64,000 nt of DNA, from positions 310,001 to 374,000 of the forward strand of contig NZ_SMSG01000003.1 of NCBI RefSeq assembly GCF_004382795.1, read 5' to 3'. Position numbers and translations under genes: made by a program. The stretch is from Cumulibacter soli (GTDB lineage: Bacteria > Actinomycetota > Actinomycetes > Mycobacteriales > Antricoccaceae). Under the pieces are notes generated by a model. That model made no database searches. It saw only the letters and a program-made list of their open reading frames with translations, and had not been told where the DNA came from. Positions 9,132-16,669 of the stretch are shown piece after piece. The stretch's first letter is position 1; each line of letters opens with the position of its first letter.

Positions 9132-9994
9132 TGTCGATACTGGATACAGCACCTGCTGCCCCGACCCAACCTACCAAGATAAGGCGCCGGGGCCGGACCT
9201 TGATCTGGGCCAGCTACGCGATCCTCGCGGCGATGGCCATTCTCGTAGTCTTCGCCGGGCTATTGGCTCCGCATTCGCCCAACTATCAGGACCTGGATGC
9301 AGTTCTGCTCTCACCGAGCGGCAGCCATCCGCTGGGCACCGACGACCTTGGCCGCGACGTACTCAGCCGGATGATCTACGGCGCCCGAGTATCGATCCTG
9401 GCATCACTGCTAGCGGTGTCGATTGCCGTGGTGATCGGCTTACCGCTCGGCATACTCGCGGGGTACGTCGGGGGAATGACCGACTCGGTCATCATGCGTG
9501 TAGTTGACGCCGTCATGTCATTTCCCGCGATCGTCCTGGCGATCGGTATTACCGCGGCGCTCGGACCGAACGTGATCACTGCGATGGCAGCCGTCGGGGT
9601 GGTGATTGCCCCGACGATCCTTCGGCTCGCGCGGGCGCAGACGATGGCGATAAAAGGGGAGACATTCATAGAGGCGGCACGGTCCTTCGGAGCGCGCGGC
9701 GTACGTCGCATGATCCTGCCGCACGTCCTGCCCAACGTCATTCAGCCAGTTCTGGTGCAGATTGCCATTCTCATGGGGTTCGCGCTCATCGCGGAGGCGA
9801 GCCTGAGCTTTCTGCAGCTCGGCGTTCAGCCACCAACTGCATCATGGGGCTCGGTGTTAGCCCGCTCGTATACGTTCCTGGAGCAAGCGCCGTTACAGAT
9901 CTTTGTGCCAGGCATCGCGATCGCGCTCACCGTGTTTGCGCTGAACATTGTCGGTGACGATATCCAGCGAGTACTTGATCCGAAGCGTAAGTGA
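9131..9994 (+). CDS. ABC transporter permease, OppC/DppC type
   Basis: Second membrane subunit, 287 residues. The N-terminal helix near residues 26-46 is followed by the DppC landmark LAPHSPNYQDLDAVLLSPSGSHPLGTDDLGRDVLSRMIYGAR. About five more helices follow, with the EAA-type loop EAARSFGARGVRRMILPHVLPNV near residue 178. It completes a full set: receptor, two ATPases, two permeases. A gap of 117 nt then precedes the CoA ligase gene. Confidence 0.93.
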   Translation: MSILDTAPAAPTQPTKIRRRGRTLIWASYAILAAMAILVVFAGLLAPHSPNYQDLDAVLLSPSGSHPLGTDDLGRDVLSRMIYGARVSILASLLAVSIAVVIGLPLGILAGYVGGMTDSVIMRVVDAVMSFPAIVLAIGITAALGPNVITAMAAVGVVIAPTILRLARAQTMAIKGETFIEAARSFGARGVRRMILPHVLPNVIQPVLVQIAILMGFALIAEASLSFLQLGVQPPTASWGSVLARSYTFLEQAPLQIFVPGIAIALTVFALNIVGDDIQRVLDPKRK

Positions 9995-10069
9995 TTATCT
10001 CGCCGTACCGCACCGGGTTAGGTGCGCAGATCTCTAGATATAGCGCACAAGCAGGCCGAGACGCCGGCG

Positions 10070-10087
10070 TTTATTTACCCCGATAAA
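10070..10087. promoter_or_regulatory. Candidate regulatory palindrome TTTAT-N8-ATAAA
   Basis: The only AT-rich palindrome in the 117-nt gap between the permease gene and the CoA ligase gene, 25 nt before the latter's start. It could be an operator for a separate transcript of the ligase and carboxylase genes. The sequence differs from the candidate operator at 4552. Low confidence. Confidence 0.25.
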
Positions 10088-10111
10088 TGACCTAACGAAA
10101 TGGAGTACGAC

Positions 10112-11812
10112 ATGTCAGCGAGCATCGATGACCTGATATCGCGAGATGACGAGATCGTTACCGAGGTGCTTGACAGGTGGGCAGCTAGTCACCCCGAGAA
10201 GTTGTTCCTCTACGACGGAGAACGAGACACGCGGTGGACCTACGGCGAGTTCGCGCGCACCACTGACTCGCTGGCGTCGCGGCTCATCGACGCCGGGATC
10301 ACCAAAGGTGACAGGGTAAGTCTGTTGGTGGAAGATCCTGCAATCGCAGCAGTCTGGATGTTCGGCATCTGGAAGGCCGGCGGTGTGTATTGTCCGATCA
10401 ACACGATGTACTTCGGCGACTTGCTGACGTACCAGATCGACGACACAGATCCGAAAATGCTTGTTACTGAAGAGTCGCTCGCTCGGGCGATCGTGGACGT
10501 TAAGGATCAACTCGCGTCATCGTTCGTCACTGTTCTGCACGACGCCGCCAGTTGGCCGAAGGCGCGTAACACGGCTGTGCCACAGGAGTTGGCCTCGTTG
10601 GAGGCGTTGGACGGCGGAAGGTTCCTCGAGCAGGCGGAGCCTCGTAACCTCAAAGTGCATTACGCGGATACGGCGAACATCATCTACACCTCGGGTACGA
10701 CGGGCCGCTCGAAGGGCGTGGTGGAGAGTTATCGCTGGATGTACCAGTACGCGTACTACCCAAGCCACATCCTCACTGAGGATGACGTCGTGTACAGCGA
10801 CCTGCCCATGTTCCACGTGGGTGCGGCATTCTTCAATGTGGCACGAGCGGTGTGGGCGGGCGCTGCGGTCGCGCTCTGGCGCAAGTTCAGCAGTTCCCAG
10901 TTCTGGGATCGAATCGACCAATCCGGAGCCACGGCGGCAACGCTCGTGGGCGTAATGGTGCCGTGGCTCATGGCATCGGACCCACGCGATGAGGATCGAC
11001 GAAACTCCCTCAACAAGGTTCATATGCAGCCGTTGCCGGGGAATCATCGGGACGTGGCTTCGCGGTTCGGGTTCGATTTCGTGACGACCGGGTTCGGACA
11101 GACCGAGGCCGGACTCGCGATGTTTGGACTGTTGGAAGAATGTGCGCAAGGTGAGGGAACCCCGCACGAACTGTATGTCGGACGTACCCACGCCGAGATG
11201 GCGTCAACGCTCGAGAGACTCGGAGCGCCGGTGTTCTCAGGCGCCGGTATTACACAGACAGGATTCATGGGTCGGCCGACGTCATTTTTCGATGCGCGAG
11301 TGCACGACGTCGAGGACGAGGAATGCGCCGTGGGCGAGATCGGTCAATTGGTCCTGCGCCCTCGTGCACCGTCCTTGCTCGCTGACGGCTATCTGGGGAA
11401 GGCCGATGCGACTATGGAGTCGTGGCGGAATCTGTGGTTCCACACAGGCGATGCCGTGTACGTCGATGAGGACGGTTTGTGGTACTTCGTCGACCGGATG
11501 GGGGATCGGATTCGACGCCGCGGTGAGAATGTGTCTACTCAGCACTTGGAGGACCTGGTGTCTGGTTGCCCGGGCGTTGGTGATGCCGTTGCTGTTCCCT
11601 ACCCGAGCGCCGATGCCGCTGAGGACGATATCGGGCTTTGCGTCACCGGGGCCGAATCTCTCACCTCGGTCGAGGTATTCCAGTGGTGCGAGCAGAATCT
11701 GCCTCGGTTCATGCGGCCACAGCGTGTCGTAGTCGTGCCCGAGGTGCCCACAACCCCGACAGGGAAAATACAGCGATTCAAGCTTCGCAACATGTTCCAT
11801 GACGGCCGGTGA
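10112..11812 (+). CDS. AMP-dependent acyl-CoA synthetase (carnitine/crotonobetaine-CoA ligase-like)
   Basis: Activates a carboxylic acid to its CoA thioester by way of an acyl-adenylate. The 566-residue protein has the ANL superfamily motifs in order: YTSGTTGRSKGVV (about residue 193), GFGQTEAG (about 330), FHTGDAVYVDEDG (about 448), DRMGDRIRRRGENVS (about 466) and the C-terminal PTGKIQR with its catalytic lysine (about 549). GGAG lies 6 nt before ATG 10112, preferred over the ATG at 10100. It resembles CaiC-type ligases more than fatty acid ligases, but the substrate cannot be read from sequence. The stop overlaps the biotin carboxylase start, suggesting that its product feeds the carboxylase. 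Confidence 0.9.
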   Translation: MSASIDDLISRDDEIVTEVLDRWAASHPEKLFLYDGERDTRWTYGEFARTTDSLASRLIDAGITKGDRVSLLVEDPAIAAVWMFGIWKAGGVYCPINTMYFGDLLTYQIDDTDPKMLVTEESLARAIVDVKDQLASSFVTVLHDAASWPKARNTAVPQELASLEALDGGRFLEQAEPRNLKVHYADTANIIYTSGTTGRSKGVVESYRWMYQYAYYPSHILTEDDVVYSDLPMFHVGAAFFNVARAVWAGAAVALWRKFSSSQFWDRIDQSGATAATLVGVMVPWLMASDPRDEDRRNSLNKVHMQPLPGNHRDVASRFGFDFVTTGFGQTEAGLAMFGLLEECAQGEGTPHELYVGRTHAEMASTLERLGAPVFSGAGITQTGFMGRPTSFFDARVHDVEDEECAVGEIGQLVLRPRAPSLLADGYLGKADATMESWRNLWFHTGDAVYVDEDGLWYFVDRMGDRIRRRGENVSTQHLEDLVSGCPGVGDAVAVPYPSADAAEDDIGLCVTGAESLTSVEVFQWCEQNLPRFMRPQRVVVVPEVPTTPTGKIQRFKLRNMFHDGR

Positions 11813-13176
11813 GCGTGTTGTTCGATTCTGTACTGATCGCTAATCGTGGCGAGATCGCCCGTCGTGTTATTCGGACCTGCAAGGAGTTAGGCGTCCGGTC
11901 GATCGCGATTTTCGACGAGATCGATCGAGAGCTCCCGTTCGTGGCCGAGGCCGATGAGTCGGTCTCATTGGGTAGCGGACGCATCACGGACACGTACCTG
12001 AACGGGCCGAAGATCACCGATATCGCTACGCGGCTCGATGCATCCGCGGTGCATCCAGGCTACGGGTTTCTGTCTGAGAGTGCTGACTTCGCCAGGGCGA
12101 TCACCCAATCTTCGGCGGTCTGGATCGGCCCGACACCCGAGCTCATCGCGATGATGGGAGATAAGTCGGCGGCGCGTGAGGTCGTCTCCGGTATGGGGGT
12201 TCCCGTTGCCGCTGGAAGCTACCGCCGAGTGGATAACGAGGACATCGCCGTGCAGGTCGCGGCGTCGGCCGGGCTGCCGGTGATGGTGAAGCCGGCATTG
12301 GGCGGTGGTGGAATCGGAATGCAGGTAGCGACCACATTCGAGGGTGTTCGCTCGGCGTACGCCGCCGCGAACTCTCACGCCGACCGGCTCTTTGGCGGCG
12401 GTGGGGTCGTCATCGAGCAGTTCATTCAGAATGCCCGCCACATCGAGGTGCAGGTACTTGGTCTGAACGACGGATCGGTCATCGTGCTCGGCGATCGTGA
12501 CTGTTCGGTACAGCGCCGTCATCAGAAGGTCGTTGAAGAGGCGCCCGCAACTGGACTCACTGTGCAACAGCGTTCGGCTCTGCACGAAGCAGCACGCACC
12601 GTCGGACAGGCCATCGAGTATCGCGGCGCCGGAACCGTTGAGTTCCTGATCGACACTGTGCAGGGCACGTTCGTGTTCTGTGAGATGAACACGCGTTTGC
12701 AGGTGGAGCATCCAGTCACCGAACTCATTACCGGCATCGATCTCGTTGCCGAGCAACTGCGGGTGGCTTGCGGCGACGAGCCCGGCTTCGTTCTCGGCGA
12801 GGTTTCACTGTCGGGCCATGCAATCGAATTGCGCATCAATGCCGAAGACCCGCTGACCTTCAGACCGAGTCCGGGGCAGATAGTCAGCTGGCAGGAGCCG
12901 AGCGGTGCGGGGATTCGCGTGGAGTCGGCCTACCAAAGCGGGAACACCGTGACGCCAGTATTCGACCCACTGCTCGCGAAGCTGTGTGTGCACGCCGATA
13001 CCCGATCGTGCGCTATCGAGCGAGCGTCGAGCGCACTCGAGCGGTTCCGGATTGAAGGTCCAAAGACCAATCATGCCTTCCTCGAGACCTTGTTGAGTTC
13101 CCCGCAGTTTCAACGCGGCGGCTATGACACACGGATCGTCGAGGATCTGATGAAACTGATTAAGGAAGGGAAGTAG
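11809..13176 (+). CDS. Biotin carboxylase subunit of an acyl-CoA carboxylase
   Basis: ATP-dependent carboxylation of the biotin carried by the partner protein. At 455 residues it is a stand-alone AccC-like subunit without the biotinyl domain usually fused in actinobacterial alpha chains. Landmarks are LIANRGEIARRVIRTCKELGV at the N-terminus, the HPGYGFLSE motif near residue 80, the glycine-rich ATP loop KPALGGGGIGM near 160, and the catalytic block FCEMNTRLQVEHPVTE near 288. GTG 11809 overlaps the ligase stop as GTGA. The biotin carrier gene begins 2 nt after its stop. Confidence 0.93.
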   Translation: MSVLFDSVLIANRGEIARRVIRTCKELGVRSIAIFDEIDRELPFVAEADESVSLGSGRITDTYLNGPKITDIATRLDASAVHPGYGFLSESADFARAITQSSAVWIGPTPELIAMMGDKSAAREVVSGMGVPVAAGSYRRVDNEDIAVQVAASAGLPVMVKPALGGGGIGMQVATTFEGVRSAYAAANSHADRLFGGGGVVIEQFIQNARHIEVQVLGLNDGSVIVLGDRDCSVQRRHQKVVEEAPATGLTVQQRSALHEAARTVGQAIEYRGAGTVEFLIDTVQGTFVFCEMNTRLQVEHPVTELITGIDLVAEQLRVACGDEPGFVLGEVSLSGHAIELRINAEDPLTFRPSPGQIVSWQEPSGAGIRVESAYQSGNTVTPVFDPLLAKLCVHADTRSCAIERASSALERFRIEGPKTNHAFLETLLSSPQFQRGGYDTRIVEDLMKLIKEGK

Positions 13177-13178
13177 AT

Positions 13179-13388
13179 ATGAAGGTCGAAGCTGACGTCA
13201 GCGGCAGTGTGGTGGAGGTGCACGTCGCGGTCGGAGCCGAGGTGGCAAGTGGCACGGTGCTGGTCACCTTGGAGTCGATGAAGATGGAGGTTCCTATCGA
13301 GTCGACGTCGGCGGGGACAATCGAGAGCGTCGGCGTCGCCGTCGGCGACCTGGTTGACGAGGGTGACACCGTGGCGGTACTCCGATGA
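13179..13388 (+). CDS. Biotin/lipoyl carrier protein (stand-alone BCCP)
   Basis: A 69-residue single-domain biotin carrier. The attachment motif ESMKMEV lies near residues 29-35, with the lysine as biotinylation site. The surrounding sequence is a complete biotinyl beta-barrel (VSGSVVEVHVAVGAEVASGTVL ... GDLVDEGDTVAVL, shown here with a gap). It belongs to the short actinobacterial carriers that use ESMKME rather than EAMKME. It sits between the carboxylase and carboxyltransferase genes, overlapping the latter by 4 nt, so it presumably shuttles carboxybiotin between them. The biotin ligase must be encoded elsewhere. Confidence 0.92.
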   Translation: MKVEADVSGSVVEVHVAVGAEVASGTVLVTLESMKMEVPIESTSAGTIESVGVAVGDLVDEGDTVAVLR

Positions 13389-14923
13389 CCGACGTGGAGG
13401 CAACCTCGTGGGCGGCAGAGGTCGCCGATCTTCGTGAACGTCAACGGATCGCGGCAAAGATGGGCGGCGAGGACGCCGTGCAGAAACAGCACGACCGAGG
13501 CCGCCAGACCGTTCGTGAACGGATCTCGCAACTTTTCGACCCGGAAAGCTTTAGAGAAACGGGTTCGATCGCCGGACGACGGGACGGATCGTCATTCGTC
13601 CCGGCTAATACGGTCTGTGGCCGCGGCACGATCGATGGTCGACCAGTGGTCGTCGTGGGTGATGATTTCACGGTTCGTGGCGGTTCGGTGGAGATTACCG
13701 AGTCCGGCAAGACGATCTACCCGGAGAAGCTGGCTAATGAGTATCGCCTCCCGTTGGTTCGGCTCGTCGAAAGCGGTGGGGGATCGATCAAGACACTGGA
13801 AGCGATCGGGCGCACCTACGTACCGGCGAATCCGGGCTGGGACTATCTGGTGTCGAACCTGTCCACTGTTCCGGTAGTCGCACTTGCCATGGGGCCGTGT
13901 GGTGGTATCGCCGCCGCACGTGTGTCTGCGAGCCACTACTCGGTGATGGTGAGGGGGACGTCCCAAGCTTTTGCCGGCGGGCCCCCGCTAGTTGCGCGTC
14001 AGGGCGAGACGATCGATAAAGAGTCGCTTGGCGGCGCAGCGATCCAGACTCGTAATGGCACGGTGCTGGACGCTGTGGACTCTGAGTCGGAGGCGTTCGA
14101 GCAAGCTCGCCGCTTCTTGTCCTATCTGCCTAGTTCGGTGTACGAATTGCCACCCCGCGCTGAACTCACGGACGACCCACGTCGTCGCGACGAATCGCTG
14201 TTATCTGCCATTCCGCGTAATCGTCGCAAACCGCACGCGATCCGTCCGATTATCGAGACCATCGTGGATAAAGGTTCGTTCTTCGAGATGGGTAAGAATT
14301 GGGGAAGGTCCATTGTTACCGGCCTCGCTCGTCTCGACGGCTGGCCAGTGGCTGTTCTGTCGACCGACGCCAGATACGGGGCCGCATTCACCGCGGACGG
14401 TGCTCGCAAGACCGAATGGTTCGCGGATCTGGCAGAGACTTTCCACCTCCCTGTTGTCCATCTCGTCGATCAACCAGGGCTTCCGATTGGGTCCGAGGCC
14501 GAGCGTGCCGGCACCATGAGATACGCAGTTCGAGCCACGTCCGCGGTCTACCAAGCATCAGTGCCGTGGTGCTCGATCATTATTCGTCGGGCATTCGGGG
14601 TCGGCGGCGCGGCGCACAGCAACGCGGAACGGGTGCAGATTCGCTACGCATGGCCGTCGGCAGAGTGGGGGTCACTTCCGAATGAGGGTGGCGTTGATGC
14701 GGCGTTCCGCTCGCATATCGAGAACAGCGATGACCCGGCAGCTGAGCGGGCCAGGCTCATCGCGGAGATGGACGCCGTGCGCAGCCCGATGTTAACCGCT
14801 GAAGATTTCGGCGTGGAGGAGATTATCGATCCGAGAGACACCCGCGCCCTGCTGTGTGAGTTCGCGAATCTGGCGGCACCACTTCGGCGTCCCGGGAGGA
14901 GTTCTTGGGGATTCCGAGGCTAA
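13385..14923 (+). CDS. Acyl-CoA carboxylase carboxyltransferase (beta) subunit
   Basis: Transfers CO2 from carboxybiotin to an acyl-CoA. The 512-residue protein has both crotonase-like halves of the AccD/PccB/MccB family. The N-half has LVESGGGSIKTLE (about residue 122) and MGPCGGIAAARVS (about 168). The C-half has VVHLVDQPGLPIGSEAERAG (about 357) and RRAFGVGGAAHS (about 400), a variant of the usual GGxxYA region. The start overlaps the carrier gene as ATGA. It is the last gene of the cassette; the right-hand repeat starts 17 nt after its stop. Substrate class (acetyl, propionyl, methylcrotonyl or other) cannot be assigned by eye. Confidence 0.9.
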   Translation: MTDVEATSWAAEVADLRERQRIAAKMGGEDAVQKQHDRGRQTVRERISQLFDPESFRETGSIAGRRDGSSFVPANTVCGRGTIDGRPVVVVGDDFTVRGGSVEITESGKTIYPEKLANEYRLPLVRLVESGGGSIKTLEAIGRTYVPANPGWDYLVSNLSTVPVVALAMGPCGGIAAARVSASHYSVMVRGTSQAFAGGPPLVARQGETIDKESLGGAAIQTRNGTVLDAVDSESEAFEQARRFLSYLPSSVYELPPRAELTDDPRRRDESLLSAIPRNRRKPHAIRPIIETIVDKGSFFEMGKNWGRSIVTGLARLDGWPVAVLSTDARYGAAFTADGARKTEWFADLAETFHLPVVHLVDQPGLPIGSEAERAGTMRYAVRATSAVYQASVPWCSIIIRRAFGVGGAAHSNAERVQIRYAWPSAEWGSLPNEGGVDAAFRSHIENSDDPAAERARLIAEMDAVRSPMLTAEDFGVEEIIDPRDTRALLCEFANLAAPLRRPGRSSWGFRG

Positions 14924-14940
14924 CGGAATACCCGGCTCAC

Positions 14941-15018
14941 CTGCGGTGGATTGGGCCTGGTTCGGCGCGAAATATCCAGGCCTGAACCACCGCAGACCTG
15001 CGCGGGCGCTACTTGGGC
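14941..15018 (+). repeat. Right copy of the 78-bp direct repeat, overlapping the msrB 3' end
   Basis: Counterpart of 3544-3621 (69/78 identical). Its first 55 nt fold as CTGCGGTGG ... CCACCGCAG (14941-14949 and 14987-14995) in a stem of about 20 bp with three mismatches. It lies between the convergent carboxyltransferase and msrB genes, so it can act as a bidirectional terminator. The last 10 nt are the final codons and stop of msrB. Identity with the left copy ends inside msrB coding sequence. Confidence 0.8.
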
Positions 15019-15422
15019 TCGAGGGTCAGCGAGATCGAGTTGATGCAGTAGCGGTCGTCGGTGGGGGTGTCGTAGCCCTCGCCGTGGAACACGTGTCCGA
15101 GGTGTGAGTGGCACGAGGTGCACAGCACCTCGACGCGACGCATACCGAGGGAGTCGTCCTCCTTGAGGATGACGGCGTCGGTGTCGGACGGCGCGAAGAA
15201 ACTGGGCCAGCCGCAGTGGCTGTGGAACTTGGTATCGCTGCGGAACAGTTCGGCGCCGCAGGCGCGGCAACTGTAGACGCCTTCAGTTTCGGTATCGGTG
15301 TACTCCCCGGTGAAGGGACGCTCGGTGCCGGCCTGCCGCAGTACGGCGTACTCGGCGGGCGTGAGCTGTTCGCGCCACTGCTGCTCGGACTTGGTGACGG
15401 CTGGCTGCTGAGTCTCGGTCAT
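15009..15422 (-). CDS. msrB: Peptide methionine-(R)-S-oxide reductase
   Basis: Repairs the R epimer of methionine sulfoxide in oxidised proteins. The 137-residue protein has the two zinc CxxC pairs (CRAC near residue 55, CTSC near 104), the conserved FHSHCGWPSFF (about 68-78), HLGHVF (about 108) and the catalytic cysteine in DRYCINSISL near residue 125. The start is ATG 15422, preceded at 6 nt by TACCGT on the minus strand and no Shine-Dalgarno sequence, as for a leaderless message. It diverges from the polymerase gene. Its stop lies inside the right-hand direct repeat. Confidence 0.96.
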   Translation of the reverse strand: MTETQQPAVTKSEQQWREQLTPAEYAVLRQAGTERPFTGEYTDTETEGVYSCRACGAELFRSDTKFHSHCGWPSFFAPSDTDAVILKEDDSLGMRRVEVLCTSCHSHLGHVFHGEGYDTPTDDRYCINSISLTLEPK

Positions 15423-15434
15423 ATCTCTACGGTA
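15423..15434 (-). promoter_or_regulatory. Leaderless -10 box of msrB
   Basis: TACCGT at 15434-15429 on the minus strand (TANNNT) followed by 6 nt and the ATG. No ribosome binding site intervenes. Confidence 0.5.
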
Positions 15435-15521
15435 CGACGAACGCCACGAAAGATGCACCCGTCGCAATACGGCCGCCGCAATTCAGGGCCACGTCCGCGC
15501 GCAATACACTGCCCTGCCCGC

Positions 15522-15533
15522 TACCGTGACGTC
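15522..15533 (+). promoter_or_regulatory. Leaderless -10 box of the LigD-type polymerase gene
   Basis: TACCGT at 15522-15527, then 6 nt and ATG 15534. It is the same hexamer and spacing as for the divergent msrB gene. Confidence 0.5.
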
Positions 15534-16619
15534 ATGGCAAAGAAGACGACAGCGGCATTCGTGTCTGCCGGACAACGCGAGGTGCGGGTCTCCAGCCCCG
15601 ATCGTGTCGTGTACGAGGCAACTCGGACAACCGCGCAGATCACCAAGCTCGACGTGTGCAAGTACTACGCCGCTGTCGGGGACGTCATGATGCGGTCGAT
15701 CGGTCAGCGACCGACGGCGATGGAGCGATGGCCAGATGGTTGGCGGGAGGGGATGCGCCTCGCAGTCGGCCCCAAGGACGCCGGCGCCGATGGCTTCTAC
15801 CAAAAACGACTCCCGCGGGGTGCGCCTGACTTTATCGAGACCGTTAAGGTCACCTTCCCGAGTGGTCGCCAAGCCGACGAATTGTGTCCGAGCGAACCAG
15901 CGGCATTGGTGTGGGCAGCACAGATGGGTACGCTGACTTTTCATCCGTGGCCGGTACGCCGACGGGACGTCGACCGCCCGGACGAGCTCAGGCTCGATCT
16001 TGATCCGCAGCCGGGCACGTCGTTCACGGATATTAAACGGATTGCGTCCGTGACTCGAGAGCTCCTGGACGAGCTCGGGATGCGTGGCTACGTGAAAACG
16101 AGCGGTAGCCGCGGCGTACATATCTACGTCCGTATTCGAGCTCAGTACACCTTCGAGCAGGTTAGGCACGCCGCAATTGGGATTGGGCGTGAATTGGAAC
16201 TCCGCGACGGCGGCGTGACGACCGCGTGGTGGAAAGAGGAACGTGGCGAGCGGGTGTTCCTCGATTTCAATCAAAACAATCGAGATCGAAGCATCGCCGG
16301 CGCCTGGAGTCTGCGCGCGCGTCCAGGTGCTCCTGTGAGCACGCCGCTGAGTTGGGATCGACTCGCAGAGGTGAACGACCCCGCGCAATACACGCTCGCG
16401 AACATTCCCGAGTACCTGGCGGACGGCGACCCGTGGCAGGACATGGATGAGGTGGCGTATCCACTTGAGCCACTACTGGAGCTGTGGGAGAAGCATCCAG
16501 GCGGAGAGCTGAACTTTCCGCCGGACTATCCCAAGATGCCGGGCGAGCCTCCGCGGGTTCAGCCGAGTAAGAAGGTTGCCGAACATTGGGACGCCGACGG
16601 CAACCGGATAGAACCCTAG
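15534..16619 (+). CDS. LigD-type polymerase/primase domain protein (NHEJ)
   Basis: Stand-alone version of the polymerase module of LigD, an archaeo-eukaryotic primase-type enzyme that fills gaps and adds nucleotides at broken DNA ends during non-homologous end joining. The 361-residue protein has the DPQP catalytic region LRLDLDPQPG near residues 150-159 with its metal-binding aspartates, KTSGSRGVHIYV near 186, and FLDFNQNNRDRSIAGAWSLRARPGAPVS near 240. There is no ligase or phosphoesterase domain. A separate ATP-dependent ligase lies at 25471; no Ku gene is in the window. The start is ATG 15534, apparently leaderless. Confidence 0.9.
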   Translation: MAKKTTAAFVSAGQREVRVSSPDRVVYEATRTTAQITKLDVCKYYAAVGDVMMRSIGQRPTAMERWPDGWREGMRLAVGPKDAGADGFYQKRLPRGAPDFIETVKVTFPSGRQADELCPSEPAALVWAAQMGTLTFHPWPVRRRDVDRPDELRLDLDPQPGTSFTDIKRIASVTRELLDELGMRGYVKTSGSRGVHIYVRIRAQYTFEQVRHAAIGIGRELELRDGGVTTAWWKEERGERVFLDFNQNNRDRSIAGAWSLRARPGAPVSTPLSWDRLAEVNDPAQYTLANIPEYLADGDPWQDMDEVAYPLEPLLELWEKHPGGELNFPPDYPKMPGEPPRVQPSKKVAEHWDADGNRIEP

Positions 16620-16669
16620 GAGTTCGAAGGGTCGGGTTCGGCGAGGTCGATGACCGACGGCCGGCTGAC

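Larger units (their letters stand above)
3544..15018. other. Repeat-flanked cassette: TetR, peptide-type ABC importer, CoA ligase and acyl-CoA carboxylase
   Basis: All ten genes from 3693 to 14923 lie on the plus strand between two 78-bp direct repeats (69/78 identical). From the binding-protein gene on, starts and stops mostly overlap or abut in two runs (4694-9994 and 10112-14923). The flanking genes, hemQ and msrB, are close convergent neighbours in mycobacteria, so the cassette looks inserted between them. No integrase, transposase or resolvase is present. Calling it a mobile or recombined segment is inference. Confidence 0.45.
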
